64,000 nucleotides of DNA, from positions 6,855,501 through 6,919,500 of the forward strand of contig NZ_CP133671.1 in NCBI RefSeq assembly GCF_031326345.1. The letters run 5' to 3'. Origin of the DNA: Aureispira sp. CCB-E (GTDB lineage: Bacteria; Bacteroidota; Bacteroidia; Chitinophagales; Saprospiraceae). Shown piece by piece: positions 56,128 through 64,000 of this stretch. Under the pieces are notes generated by a model. It was not told the origin of the DNA. It saw nothing but the letters and a program-made list of their open reading frames with translations, and did no database searches. The translations under genes were made by a program, and so were the position numbers. Each line of letters starts with the position of its first letter. The stretch's first letter is position 1.

Positions 56128-56880
56128 ATGTTATTGGAATCTATTCTTACAGTTATTATTATCAATACAATTGGTTTCGTTTGGGGATACACCCAACAAA
56201 GCGATAAAGCTACCGACTTATTTTATAGCATTAGTTTTGCTTCTTTGACAGGAGTGTTGTGGTTTCAAGGAGCCAATAGCTGGATGCACCACTTATTGCT
56301 CCTTATGATTATGAGTTGGAGCATTCGGTTAGGAAGCTATCTATTTAAACGTATCCATGCTATGAATAAAGACGATCGTTTTGATAAATTACGGCAGAAT
56401 TTCATTCGTTTTGCTGGTTTTTGGTTACTTCAAGCAAGTAGTGTTTTAATTTTATCCATCCCTATTATTATCATTTACCAAACCCCTAATATCATTTTAA
56501 CACCAATTCATGTTTTAGGTCTGTTGATTTGGTTGTTTGGTTTTATTATAGAAACGATTGCCGATCAACAAAAATTTACTTTTCGTCAAAATCCAACTAA
56601 TAATGGACAATTCATACAATCTGGACTCTGGCAGTATGTACAACATCCCAATTATACAGGTGAAATTCTTTGTTGGATAGGGATTTTTATTTGCGCTACA
56701 CCTTCTCTACAGAAATGGGAATGGTTAGCAATTATTAGTCCCCTTTGGATTATTTTTCTATTAGTTTTTGTTAGTGGAATTCCTTTGCTACAAAAGGCAG
56801 CACAAAAAAAATACGGCCACCTAGAAAGTTATCAAAACTACCAAAAGAATACTTCTTTATTAGTTCCCTTTTTATACTAA
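56128..56880 (+). CDS. DUF1295 (steroid 5-alpha-reductase-like) membrane protein
   Basis: This 250-residue polytopic protein has about six helices. It has the characteristic DxRFDKLRQN, GFIIETIADQQKFTFRQNPTN, WQYVQHPNYTGEILCWIGIF and LLVFVSGIPLLQKAAQKKYGHLESYQNYQKNT stretches of the DUF1295 family, related to isoprenylcysteine methyltransferases and steroid 5-alpha reductases. An NADPH-dependent reductase acting on a lipid is plausible but not shown. It lies 68 bases upstream of the TPR gene on the same strand, so the two may be co-transcribed. Confidence 0.85.
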   Translation: MLLESILTVIIINTIGFVWGYTQQSDKATDLFYSISFASLTGVLWFQGANSWMHHLLLLMIMSWSIRLGSYLFKRIHAMNKDDRFDKLRQNFIRFAGFWLLQASSVLILSIPIIIIYQTPNIILTPIHVLGLLIWLFGFIIETIADQQKFTFRQNPTNNGQFIQSGLWQYVQHPNYTGEILCWIGIFICATPSLQKWEWLAIISPLWIIFLLVFVSGIPLLQKAAQKKYGHLESYQNYQKNTSLLVPFLY

Positions 56881-56948
56881 ATTCCCTATCTTTCATTGTA
56901 GGAAAAAATTAATGAGAATACGACTCTCTCTAATTCAAAACCATAACA

Positions 56949-58652
56949 ATGGATAAAATTCAACTCATAGAAGCCTTAGAAACGGCTGTAATAAATTATC
57001 AATACGACACCTTCGAAACGCTTTCCAAACAGGCTGTTTCTGAATATCCTAATGAAGCTTTTGGTTATTATTATTTGGCCAAATCCCTTTTACTAGAGTC
57101 TATTCCTCGTTATGATGAAGCAGAAGTTTGTTTGGCAAAAGCATTAGAATTTGAACCGAATAATCTGGACTATCTACTTCAATTTGGTCAATTAAAACAG
57201 CTTTTAGGACGCTTTGATGATGCTCAAATAATTTGGGGTAAAATCTTGAAACGCGACCCCAAAAATCCAACCGCTTTAATTGCTAAAGCCAGTTTCTTAA
57301 TTACACAATACCAAGAATACCAACAAGGTTTGGAGCTAATCAATCAAGCTATTTTGGTGCAACCAGAAGAATTATCCGCTTACTTATACCGAGCTGACGC
57401 ATTGAGTGGACTAGGGCAGCACGAAGCAGCATTAATTGATATTGATTTATTTTTGGCATCTCAACAAGAATTTAGTGAAGTAGGGGTTTTATCCAAAATT
57501 AATATTCTAAAAGAATTAGGTCGTGTCGAAGCTACATTTCCGTTGTACGAGCAAATTATAGAAAATGCTCCTAATAATCACATGCATCAATTCAACTATG
57601 GGCAAAGTTTATTGGATCAAAATAAGTTTGCCCAAGCTGTAGAACATTTAACATTAGCAACAGCATTAGTAGAAGAAAAACACGCTATGTTTTATAGAGT
57701 GTTGGGACAAGCCTGCTTATACGCCCTTCAACTAGAAGATGCGTTGGTGGCTCTACAAACTTGTATCGAATTAGCCCCAGAAGAAACGGAAGCTTTCTTA
57801 ATGCTTATTGAAACAAAAATTGAACTAGCTCAATTTGAAGAAGCCCTAACAGACGTGGTAACCTTGCTAAAAAAGGCAGGTGATGACAAAAGCTTAACAG
57901 ACCGAGCAACTTTGCTAAAAGGGGCTGCATTACTAGGATTAAAAAAATATCAAGAAGCCGAAGCCACTTATACTACTCTTGCCAAAACAAAGGGCTTACG
58001 CCAAAAAGATGCACTTTATGGCTTGGGTACTGTTTTCTATGAACAAGGAGACCCTAATAAGGCCTATCGTTTTATGAAAGCAGCTAAAGTTGGGCATCAT
58101 GATTTGGCACAGGAATATATCAATGCTTATTTGCAGGAGTTCGTTGAAGAAATGAAGGAACGTTCGTTAAAAGCGAATGAAAATGAATTTTCTAAAAATG
58201 AAGCTTCGCCTGTCCTTCAACAATTATTTGGCAAGTTGTGGAAATTTTCAGATTTAAAAAGTAAAAAGTTAGAAGATTGGCCCGAAGAGCAAGTACAAAA
58301 TGTCAAGAATACATTATCTGCATTTTCTATGGTCTTGACAGAGAAAGGGGCAATTTTAGTTTCTGACAACAAAGAGGAATTGTTAACTTATAGAATAAAA
58401 AAAGAAGCTACAACAGGTGCTTTAGTTGAGTTCTTGCCCTTAGATAATTTCCCTAGTTTTGTCGCAAAACTTAAGCTAGATGCAGATGGATTTAGCTTTA
58501 GCAAAGAGGAAAATGAAGTGCTATTTTTGCAAGCACAGGATTTAAGCAATGTCCCCTCTCAGTTGGCGGAAAACTATAAAAAGCATTTGCAAAAAGAGTC
58601 TGTAGCTTATTTGGGAGCAAAAGCCCAACCTATTCTTGCCAAACTATTGTAA
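56949..58652 (+). CDS. Tetratricopeptide-repeat protein
   Basis: This 567-residue protein has no signal peptide. About nine or ten TPR units occupy residues 1-390 (for example AFGYYYLAKSLLLESIPRYDEAEVCLAKALEFEPNN, and DALYGLGTVFYEQGDPNKAYRFMKAAKVGHHD). After a lysine/glutamate-rich linker (about 395-425), a C-terminal mixed alpha/beta domain runs from 430 to 567 with no family I recognise. It probably scaffolds protein complexes in the cytosol. The function is unknown. A terminator follows. Confidence 0.82.
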   Translation: MDKIQLIEALETAVINYQYDTFETLSKQAVSEYPNEAFGYYYLAKSLLLESIPRYDEAEVCLAKALEFEPNNLDYLLQFGQLKQLLGRFDDAQIIWGKILKRDPKNPTALIAKASFLITQYQEYQQGLELINQAILVQPEELSAYLYRADALSGLGQHEAALIDIDLFLASQQEFSEVGVLSKINILKELGRVEATFPLYEQIIENAPNNHMHQFNYGQSLLDQNKFAQAVEHLTLATALVEEKHAMFYRVLGQACLYALQLEDALVALQTCIELAPEETEAFLMLIETKIELAQFEEALTDVVTLLKKAGDDKSLTDRATLLKGAALLGLKKYQEAEATYTTLAKTKGLRQKDALYGLGTVFYEQGDPNKAYRFMKAAKVGHHDLAQEYINAYLQEFVEEMKERSLKANENEFSKNEASPVLQQLFGKLWKFSDLKSKKLEDWPEEQVQNVKNTLSAFSMVLTEKGAILVSDNKEELLTYRIKKEATTGALVEFLPLDNFPSFVAKLKLDADGFSFSKEENEVLFLQAQDLSNVPSQLAENYKKHLQKESVAYLGAKAQPILAKLL

Positions 58653-58662
58653 ACATCAATAA

Positions 58663-58701
58663 AATGGCTCTAAAGTTACAATGTGTAATTTTAGAGCCAT
58701 T
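58663..58701 (+). terminator. Intrinsic terminator after the TPR gene
   Basis: The 18-base arms 58663-58680 and 58684-58701 (AATGGCTCTAAA.../...TTTAGAGCCATT) have one non-canonical pair that is G-U on the plus strand. The T-run is moderate. It also lies close to the convergent 58.7 kb gene. Confidence 0.7.
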
Positions 58702-58733
58702 ATCTAATCTATTTTTATTGCCAATTTTGCGTT

Positions 58734-60512
58734 TTAGAACAAGCTACCAATCCATCCTTCTTCATCAAATGGATTTAAGTCCCAATTGGTTGGATTTACG
58801 GTATCCACAACCGATTGAGCAGCTTCTTCAATAGCCTCTTTGACATCTTTCAAATAAGCTTTCACCTTGGGGTGAATTCCTATTGTATACTTTCCAGAAG
58901 CACCGATATAGGCATATTTTTTATTAACCATATCAAATGTCAACGTATATCCAGGTGTAGTTGCTGTCAACAAATTGAGGCGTCCTAATGGATAATAAAT
59001 TGTTTGTTCTACAACAGACGTGCTAGACAAATAAGCAGGAACGTATTTTAGAATGCGATTAGGTATAGGCGTCTCCAAATACAAACGCGCTGACATATCA
59101 ATATTTAAAGTAGCAGGAACTACTTTGGCATGAACAACGGCATTTTTAAAACTAAAACTAAGACTTGCTAAAGCATTAATACTTGGTCCCCCCTGTACAC
59201 CTCCTTCTATAGATACATCCCCTACCAAAGGAACATCAAATCCAATTTCAATTCCAACACCTGCATAAACTTTTCCTGACAAGCCTCCTTTTCCAATTGC
59301 TCCTAAGCCTTTTCGTTCGGCATTTAATTTGGCTGTTAAATCAGCTTGTATACTCAACGCCAAGCTAACACATCCCCAAAATGGTCCAACCTTTGCTGTT
59401 TGCTTGCCTGTTTTTAATAATGTTCCTGTCCAAGGAGAATGCACACGCAAAAATGCATCTACAACAGGTCCTACTGTTTTTTCAACCTCTTCTTCTGCTA
59501 CTCGGATAAACATTGTCAACATTTTGCGTTTGAAATCCTTGATAATTTTCTTAAACTCAGGATGCTGCGCAATTTGTTGTACCAGTTCTTTCAGTATATC
59601 TTTGATTTTTCGACCAGCCAGACCACTTTGCAAAGTAGCAATTAAGGCATCCTTAGCAATCTGCGTCAATATTTTTAAGCCATTTTCAGAGGTTAAACGC
59701 TTGATTTCTGCTTTAATAATAATAGCTGATTCCTTAACCAATCGGATACTAAGGTTCTTGGCTAGTTCTACCGACCAATGAGGACCTGCTTTTTTCTTTG
59801 TTTCTTGTAATGCTTTAGGAATAAGTGCCTTGGCTTCTTCCTTCATATCAAACTCAATCTTAATTTTGATTTGAGCTTCAAACAAGTCCAGTATCTTATT
59901 AATAAACTCTTCTAATTTACCCTCTGCAATATCAACAACACCATCTTTGACAATCTCTAGCAAGTTCTCCCATTCACCATCAACAGCCCCATCTACAACA
60001 TCTTTTAAAACTTCGGCTATTTTTTCGTTTTTAACATGCTTATCAATTACCTCCCCTGCTTTATCTTTAGCACCATCTTTAACCACATCAACTACGCCAT
60101 CAAAATCACCATCCATTGTTCGGTCGATCACGTCTTTAGCAGTTCTAGCAAGTGTTTCATCTTTGACTTTTTCATCAATGATTTCGTCTACTTTTTCTTG
60201 TGCAAGGTCTTTGACATGATCGATAGCCTCATCCGTTTTTCCTTCTGCAACATCCTCCACAATATCTTTTACTTTACCTAAAACCTCAGGATTAACTAAA
60301 TCCGAGGCATTGGTAGCTTCTATTAATTTTTCTTCTGCCTCTTTAATCTTATCCTCAATTTTGTCCAATTGTTTTTCTAATAACTTGATCAATTTTTTCG
60401 TCAAGAAATTAGACTCTTTAGGCATTTTGCCTAAGATTTCTTGCTTCAACTCTCTAAGGCGTTCCAATTCTTTTTGCCCTTCTTCAAGTGCTTTTGATTT
60501 TACTACTGGCAT
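58734..60512 (-). CDS. Hypothetical protein with three 44-residue helical repeats and a glycine-rich C-terminal region
   Basis: This 592-residue protein has no signal peptide and no known family recognised. An N-terminal coiled coil (about 5-68, heptad-like LERLRELKQEILGK) leads to three repeats of 44 residues (77-120, 121-164, 165-208), each containing K-D-h-h-D-x-x-x-x-G and V-K-D. A basic-helical middle (about 215-375) follows. Then comes a glycine-rich, beta-like stretch (about 400-480, KVYAGVGIEIGFDVPLVGDVS) and the final helical tail ending EEGWIGSLF. The lack of a signal peptide argues for a cytosolic or injected/released protein. It is the second gene of a two-gene operon. The function is unknown. 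Confidence 0.65.
   Translation of the reverse strand: MPVVKSKALEEGQKELERLRELKQEILGKMPKESNFLTKKLIKLLEKQLDKIEDKIKEAEEKLIEATNASDLVNPEVLGKVKDIVEDVAEGKTDEAIDHVKDLAQEKVDEIIDEKVKDETLARTAKDVIDRTMDGDFDGVVDVVKDGAKDKAGEVIDKHVKNEKIAEVLKDVVDGAVDGEWENLLEIVKDGVVDIAEGKLEEFINKILDLFEAQIKIKIEFDMKEEAKALIPKALQETKKKAGPHWSVELAKNLSIRLVKESAIIIKAEIKRLTSENGLKILTQIAKDALIATLQSGLAGRKIKDILKELVQQIAQHPEFKKIIKDFKRKMLTMFIRVAEEEVEKTVGPVVDAFLRVHSPWTGTLLKTGKQTAKVGPFWGCVSLALSIQADLTAKLNAERKGLGAIGKGGLSGKVYAGVGIEIGFDVPLVGDVSIEGGVQGGPSINALASLSFSFKNAVVHAKVVPATLNIDMSARLYLETPIPNRILKYVPAYLSSTSVVEQTIYYPLGRLNLLTATTPGYTLTFDMVNKKYAYIGASGKYTIGIHPKVKAYLKDVKEAIEEAAQSVVDTVNPTNWDLNPFDEEGWIGSLF
59889..60284 (-). repeat. Three in-frame 44-residue repeats
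   Basis: Aligned by hand they begin VLGKVKDIVEDVAEG, LARTAKDVIDRTMDG and IAEVLKDVVDGAVDG. Each has VKD about 24 residues in and is exactly 44 residues long, giving a 132-base DNA period. Charge and hydrophobicity suggest a bundle of amphipathic helices. Confidence 0.75.
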
Positions 60513-60574
60513 AATGGTTATGATTTCATAATATTCAGAGACGTTCTATGGCCTTTAGAATATTGGGGGTAAGT

Positions 60575-61531
60575 CTAATTAAATAATGCGTTTAACAATT
60601 CATCTCCTCCTTTAATAATTTGAGAAGTAGCATTTGAGATTTCGTCCTTTGTTTTATTAAAGTTTTTCCAAATAGATTCCGTTTCTTTCATAGCATAATC
60701 CAATAGCTCCTTCAATCGCTTAACCTCTTCGGTATCTCCTTGTTCTGTTTTGACATCTTCTTGTGCCTCGATTAACCCCAAAAGACTATCTATAGCCGTT
60801 TTAATTTTGGTTAATTTTGGAATTTGATTCAGAATAGAGTTGTAATGTTTGTCAATTTTCTGTTGAATTTCAGAACCAGCTTTTTCATAAACAGCTTTCA
60901 AGTCTTCCAACTTGGAAAACAAATCATTGATAGTATCAGCATCTTTAGAAGAAACCTTTTTTGCTTTAATATTCGGAATAATCACTTTAGGCAAAGCCTC
61001 TTTTAGAATTCCTGTTACTCCCAATATAAGTTCTTTAATTTGAGCAGGAGCTGTTTTATCATCAGGAGTTGAGGTAGGAGTATCCTCTACAGTCGTTCCA
61101 TCGGTAGGCACATTGTCTCCTTCTTCTATTGTCCCAACAACTTTTAATCCTTTCTCGACAAGGTCGAATAGTGGGCGAGCAGCTGCTTCTATTTTAGCTG
61201 GATTTTTCAACCCTTTAGAAATGTCAAAAGTCACCTCTAGTAGTCCATCGCTATTTTTTTTCGTAGAAACTTTTCCCAAAGCTACTTTACATGCCGATTT
61301 TTTTAAACTAGTATCTTTAAGATTTTTCCAAACTTTAAAGGCACTTTCTGCTTCTTTATATTTAAGAAAAGGAATAAAGGCACAAGTCTTTTTGGCGGTA
61401 CCGATATCAAAAATAGTCAAAATCAAACCGCCCTTTGATTTGTTCAATACAGCATCTTTGAAATACTGTCGTTTATAATCGTTATATTTTAGTGCTTTCA
61501 AAGCTTTGAAGTCAAAATCTTCTTTTGTCAT
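60575..61531 (-). CDS. Hypothetical protein, first gene of the two-gene module
   Basis: This 318-residue soluble protein has no signal peptide. The N-terminal 150 residues are mixed alpha/beta (TKEDFDFKALKALKYNDYKRQYF, LLEVTFDISKGLKNPAKIEAAARPLFDLVEKG). They are followed by an acidic, Thr/Pro-rich linker (about 158-190, GTTVEDTPTSTPDDKTAP) and a helical C-terminal half with coiled-coil character (LFSKLEDLKAVYEKAG to DEISNATSQIIKG). I do not recognise the family. It lies 62 bases upstream of the 592-residue protein gene and seems to share its transcript. Confidence 0.65.
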   Translation of the reverse strand: MTKEDFDFKALKALKYNDYKRQYFKDAVLNKSKGGLILTIFDIGTAKKTCAFIPFLKYKEAESAFKVWKNLKDTSLKKSACKVALGKVSTKKNSDGLLEVTFDISKGLKNPAKIEAAARPLFDLVEKGLKVVGTIEEGDNVPTDGTTVEDTPTSTPDDKTAPAQIKELILGVTGILKEALPKVIIPNIKAKKVSSKDADTINDLFSKLEDLKAVYEKAGSEIQQKIDKHYNSILNQIPKLTKIKTAIDSLLGLIEAQEDVKTEQGDTEEVKRLKELLDYAMKETESIWKNFNKTKDEISNATSQIIKGGDELLNALFN

Positions 61532-61553
61532 TTGCTATTAGTTTTTAATTAAA

Positions 61554-61561
61554 CAAATTTA
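61554..61561 (-). promoter_or_regulatory. Possible -7 element of the two-gene module
   Basis: Minus strand TAAATTTG fits TAnnTTTG about 23 bases before the start at 61531. The nearest TTTG upstream is 27 bases away, too far for a good -33 element. Confidence 0.3.
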
Positions 61562-61725
61562 GACGAGCTAATGATACGACTTTTAAAGCAAAAAAACAAG
61601 GATTTTTTTCAATTAAAACCCTATAGAAGATTATTGTTTTTAGGGCTTGTGTAGTTCATTTTTTTTCGTTAGATTTATAAGTTTTATCTACTTTATGCCA
61701 TTTTTTCACCTCGGTTTGGCACCAT

Positions 61726-61764
61726 AAAAAAGCGTTTAGAGATTGAATCTCTAAACGCTTTTTG
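61726..61764 (-). terminator. Intrinsic terminator after the OmpA-like gene
   Basis: AAAAAGCGTTTAGAGATT (61727-61744) and its reverse complement (61746-61763) form an 18-base stem. Both ends carry A/T runs. Confidence 0.88.
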
Positions 61765-61791
61765 TCATTTTATACTAAATGAAATTCTATC

Positions 61792-64000
61792 TTAAAAATC
61801 ATTTGTAGATGATTCTATGCTTTCAACTTCTCCCTCTACATTAGGTGCACTAGGGCAATTTGTACAAGGGTTTGTTTTTATATTGGCTGGACGTTTTGAT
61901 TTCCCGTCACCAAACTTAGGTGGCACATATTCAATAATCATAAATTCTGTACGACGGTTTTCTTGGTGTTGCTCTTCATTACATTCTACCCCATCATAAC
62001 AATCATTAATCATAATTTCCTCTCCCATTCCTTTAGCTCTTAAACGGCTCTTATCAATTCCTTTATCCATTAAATAACGAATAACAGATTCCGCTCTTCG
62101 TTTTGACAAACGCTTATTATAGCCTTTTTTCCCTCGTGCATCTGTATGAGAAGTAATTTTAATTTTAGCTTCTGGATACGCTTGAAGAATCGTTATCAAA
62201 TCATCCAAACCTGCTCTAGCATCTCTTCTAATATCCGCTCTATCAAAGTCATAATAAATATTAACCAACTCTGCTGTTCCCACACTAGGACGTTCTGTTC
62301 TTATACCATCTTTATCTATATCAACAATCCTATCATCTGCCCCAATTTCTTTTGCTGATCCATCACAATATTCTACTCGAACACCTCCATCTGGAAGGGC
62401 TATAGAATCCTTCACACATTTTTCTGAATCAGGATCTATATTTACATCTGTTATTCCACCTCCTATCGTGTCATTATCACAATTAGGACCATAACAATAC
62501 AAAGGAATCGACTGAACAATCGCACCGTTGGTATCAACAACACCATTGGCTACGGCACCTGGACCACACTCCGTTCCTGTCTTAAAGGTCACCGAACCTT
62601 TGGTAAAGCCAGGTTTTTCGACAGTTACACGAATATCGCAATCCTCTCGGACATCTCTAAACAAGTATTTCCCCTCTATATCTGTGTAAACAGAAAGTTC
62701 GTCCTCTTCCCCGCCACAATAAGAACGCATACGAACCAATGCGCTATCAACAGGTTCATTAGTTAAACCATCTACAATTGTTCCCGATACGCTAAAAATA
62801 CACTCTAATTTTAATGGAATTTGCACATACAAGGTCTTTCCTGGAGGTTCATTCTTGGAAGACAAACGTACCGAATTAGGTTGATACCCTAATTTTTCTG
62901 CGGCAAAGTCACAGGCCTTATTTAATGGCAATTCCATGATTACTTTACCATCTTGATTGGTCAAGAAGTTTTGTACTTCGGAACAAGGTGTAAAGACATC
63001 CGCAGCTTCAATAGGCATTTTGGTTTCTTCATCAAACACGTTAATTTCAACAGTAACAGATAACTTGGTAAATGTATAAATATCATCCCCACCTTTTCCT
63101 TTTCGGTTTGAAGAAAAATAACCGTGTGTTTGCTCATCGTTAATAATAAAACCAAAATCATCATCTACGGTGTTAATAGGATACCCCAAATTAATAGGGT
63201 CCGTCCAAGCACCATAATTTTCTTTTGTTTTATAAATATCCAGTCCTCCCAGTCCAACTAAACCATTTGAAGCAAAATACAAGGTCCCACTTTCATGATG
63301 AAAAGGGAATACCTCATTTCCTTCTGTATTTACAGTCGGTCCCAAGTTAACAGGGGGCGACCAGCGACCATCTTCTAAATAAGACACATACAAATCGTAT
63401 CCTCCAAAACCACCTGGCATATCTGACGAAAAGAACAACATTTCACCATCGTCAGAAAGCGAAGGGTGCAAGACAGAGTATTCATCACTGTTAAACGGCA
63501 ATGAACGAGGCTCTGTATATTTGCTTGGACTTCCTTTTGATTGATAGACCTTTAAACGAATGACGCCATCATCTGATTTGCCCATATTAGAGCGTGTATA
63601 GTAAATTTCATTAAACTCTGCATTAAAGGTCAATGGTCCATCGTGAAATTTAGAGCTCAAGCCTTTGCTAAACTTTTCTACTTTACCATAGTTATACGTA
63701 TACTCCTCAGGCTCTCCTATTTGGTTTCTTTTAACCGTATAAATTTCTGTAAACGGCTTGTTCTCTTCTTCACTCCAGCGATTGAATCGTTTTACATACG
63801 CCTTGCGATCTCTAGCTGAAACAAACACCAAATCATTTTTAAAGTAAGCAGGTGAAAATTCGTCATTTTCTGTATTGACTTCATCAACAGGACTTACTTT
63901 ATAAAGTTTGCCTGACGCTCTCAAATCCTGAACTACATTCTCTTCACAAGACTTAATCAACCACATCGCTTGTGTGTTGTTCGGCTCTATCTGATTCACA
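61792..64000 (-). CDS. OmpA-family protein with TPR, PD40 and CRD modules (PorE-like), 5' end outside the window
   Basis: The frame is open to the right edge, so the first codon is not in view. The apparent GTG at 63999 is probably not the start. About 735 residues are visible: the end of a TPR (NNTQAMWLIKSCEEN), four to five PD40/WD40-like blades (DEFSPAYFKNDLVFVSAR; SLSDDGEMLFFSSDMPGGFGGYDLYVS; FHHESGTLYFASNGLVGLGGLDIYK), two carboxypeptidase-regulatory-like modules (about 310-500) and a C-terminal OmpA peptidoglycan-binding domain (IYYDFDRADIRRDARAGLDDL, TSHTDARGKKGYNKRLSKRRAESV). This order is that of PorE, a lipoprotein of the T9SS trans-envelope complex that binds peptidoglycan, but the family has many paralogues. 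Confidence 0.88.
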   Translation of the reverse strand, partial: VNQIEPNNTQAMWLIKSCEENVVQDLRASGKLYKVSPVDEVNTENDEFSPAYFKNDLVFVSARDRKAYVKRFNRWSEEENKPFTEIYTVKRNQIGEPEEYTYNYGKVEKFSKGLSSKFHDGPLTFNAEFNEIYYTRSNMGKSDDGVIRLKVYQSKGSPSKYTEPRSLPFNSDEYSVLHPSLSDDGEMLFFSSDMPGGFGGYDLYVSYLEDGRWSPPVNLGPTVNTEGNEVFPFHHESGTLYFASNGLVGLGGLDIYKTKENYGAWTDPINLGYPINTVDDDFGFIINDEQTHGYFSSNRKGKGGDDIYTFTKLSVTVEINVFDEETKMPIEAADVFTPCSEVQNFLTNQDGKVIMELPLNKACDFAAEKLGYQPNSVRLSSKNEPPGKTLYVQIPLKLECIFSVSGTIVDGLTNEPVDSALVRMRSYCGGEEDELSVYTDIEGKYLFRDVREDCDIRVTVEKPGFTKGSVTFKTGTECGPGAVANGVVDTNGAIVQSIPLYCYGPNCDNDTIGGGITDVNIDPDSEKCVKDSIALPDGGVRVEYCDGSAKEIGADDRIVDIDKDGIRTERPSVGTAELVNIYYDFDRADIRRDARAGLDDLITILQAYPEAKIKITSHTDARGKKGYNKRLSKRRAESVIRYLMDKGIDKSRLRAKGMGEEIMINDCYDGVECNEEQHQENRRTEFMIIEYVPPKFGDGKSKRPANIKTNPCTNCPSAPNVEGEVESIESSTNDF

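Noticed and set aside
1-64000. tRNA, rRNA, CRISPR arrays, insertion sequences, prophage genes
   Set aside because: No T-loop GGTTCGAATCC-type words in cloverleaf context, no rRNA segments, no regular short spacer repeats and no transposase or integrase motifs were seen. The only long tandem repeats are protein-coding.

Overview
The window is AT-rich (clearly below half G+C by eye), mostly single-copy and gene-dense. It reads as a chromosomal segment of a free-living, gliding-type Bacteroidota. The evidence is T9SS cargo with both type A and type B C-terminal signals, a PorE-like OmpA protein, TAnnTTTG promoter elements, weak Shine-Dalgarno signals, a long LptF/G permease and an MbnP/MbnH pair. 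Family Saprospiraceae (for example Aureispira) would fit the giant cysteine-patterned surface protein and low G+C, but this is inference.

Layout. 1-5 kb: end of a T9SS-secreted protein, an aldo/keto reductase, an acetyltransferase, a His-rich COG0523 metallochaperone and a lipoprotein. 5-17.6 kb: a secreted M43 metalloprotease and a 3305-residue surface protein with about 30 tandem four-cysteine modules. 18-25 kb: a lipoprotein, RNase Z, a STAS protein, ClpC and an unusual LRR-BRCT-LRR protein. 25-29.7 kb: envelope polysaccharide genes, an acetyltransferase and a small cytochrome c. 29.7-36.7 kb: SPFH protein, PAP2 phosphatase, LptF/G, methionine aminopeptidase, an EamA exporter and an orphan. 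36.7-39 kb: a cobC-cobS-cobT cluster for the cobalamin nucleotide loop.

39.5-47 kb holds a compact eight-gene operon, all on the minus strand: TetR regulator, LolA-like periplasmic protein, two FtsX/LolC-type permeases, LolD-type ATPase, outer-membrane beta-barrel, alpha/beta hydrolase and macro-domain protein. It has a recognisable promoter overlapped by repeated AAACGTAAAC operators. It looks like a self-contained inner-to-outer-membrane export route. A 1.4 kb gene-poor stretch (47-48.4 kb) follows. It carries a minus-strand promoter, two minus-strand terminators and strong hairpins, so I propose one or two undescribed structured RNAs there.

48.4-51.8 kb: a fumarylacetoacetase-family enzyme, then a small cysteine protein with the MbnP/MbnH pair, probably for copper handling. 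52-58.7 kb: acyl-CoA dehydrogenase, porin-like protein, DUF2007 protein, MFS transporter, DUF1295 protein and a TPR protein. 58.7-61.5 kb: a two-gene module of unknown function whose larger protein carries three 44-residue repeats. The window ends inside a PorE-like OmpA/PD40 protein. No rRNA, tRNA, CRISPR array, transposase or phage gene was found.
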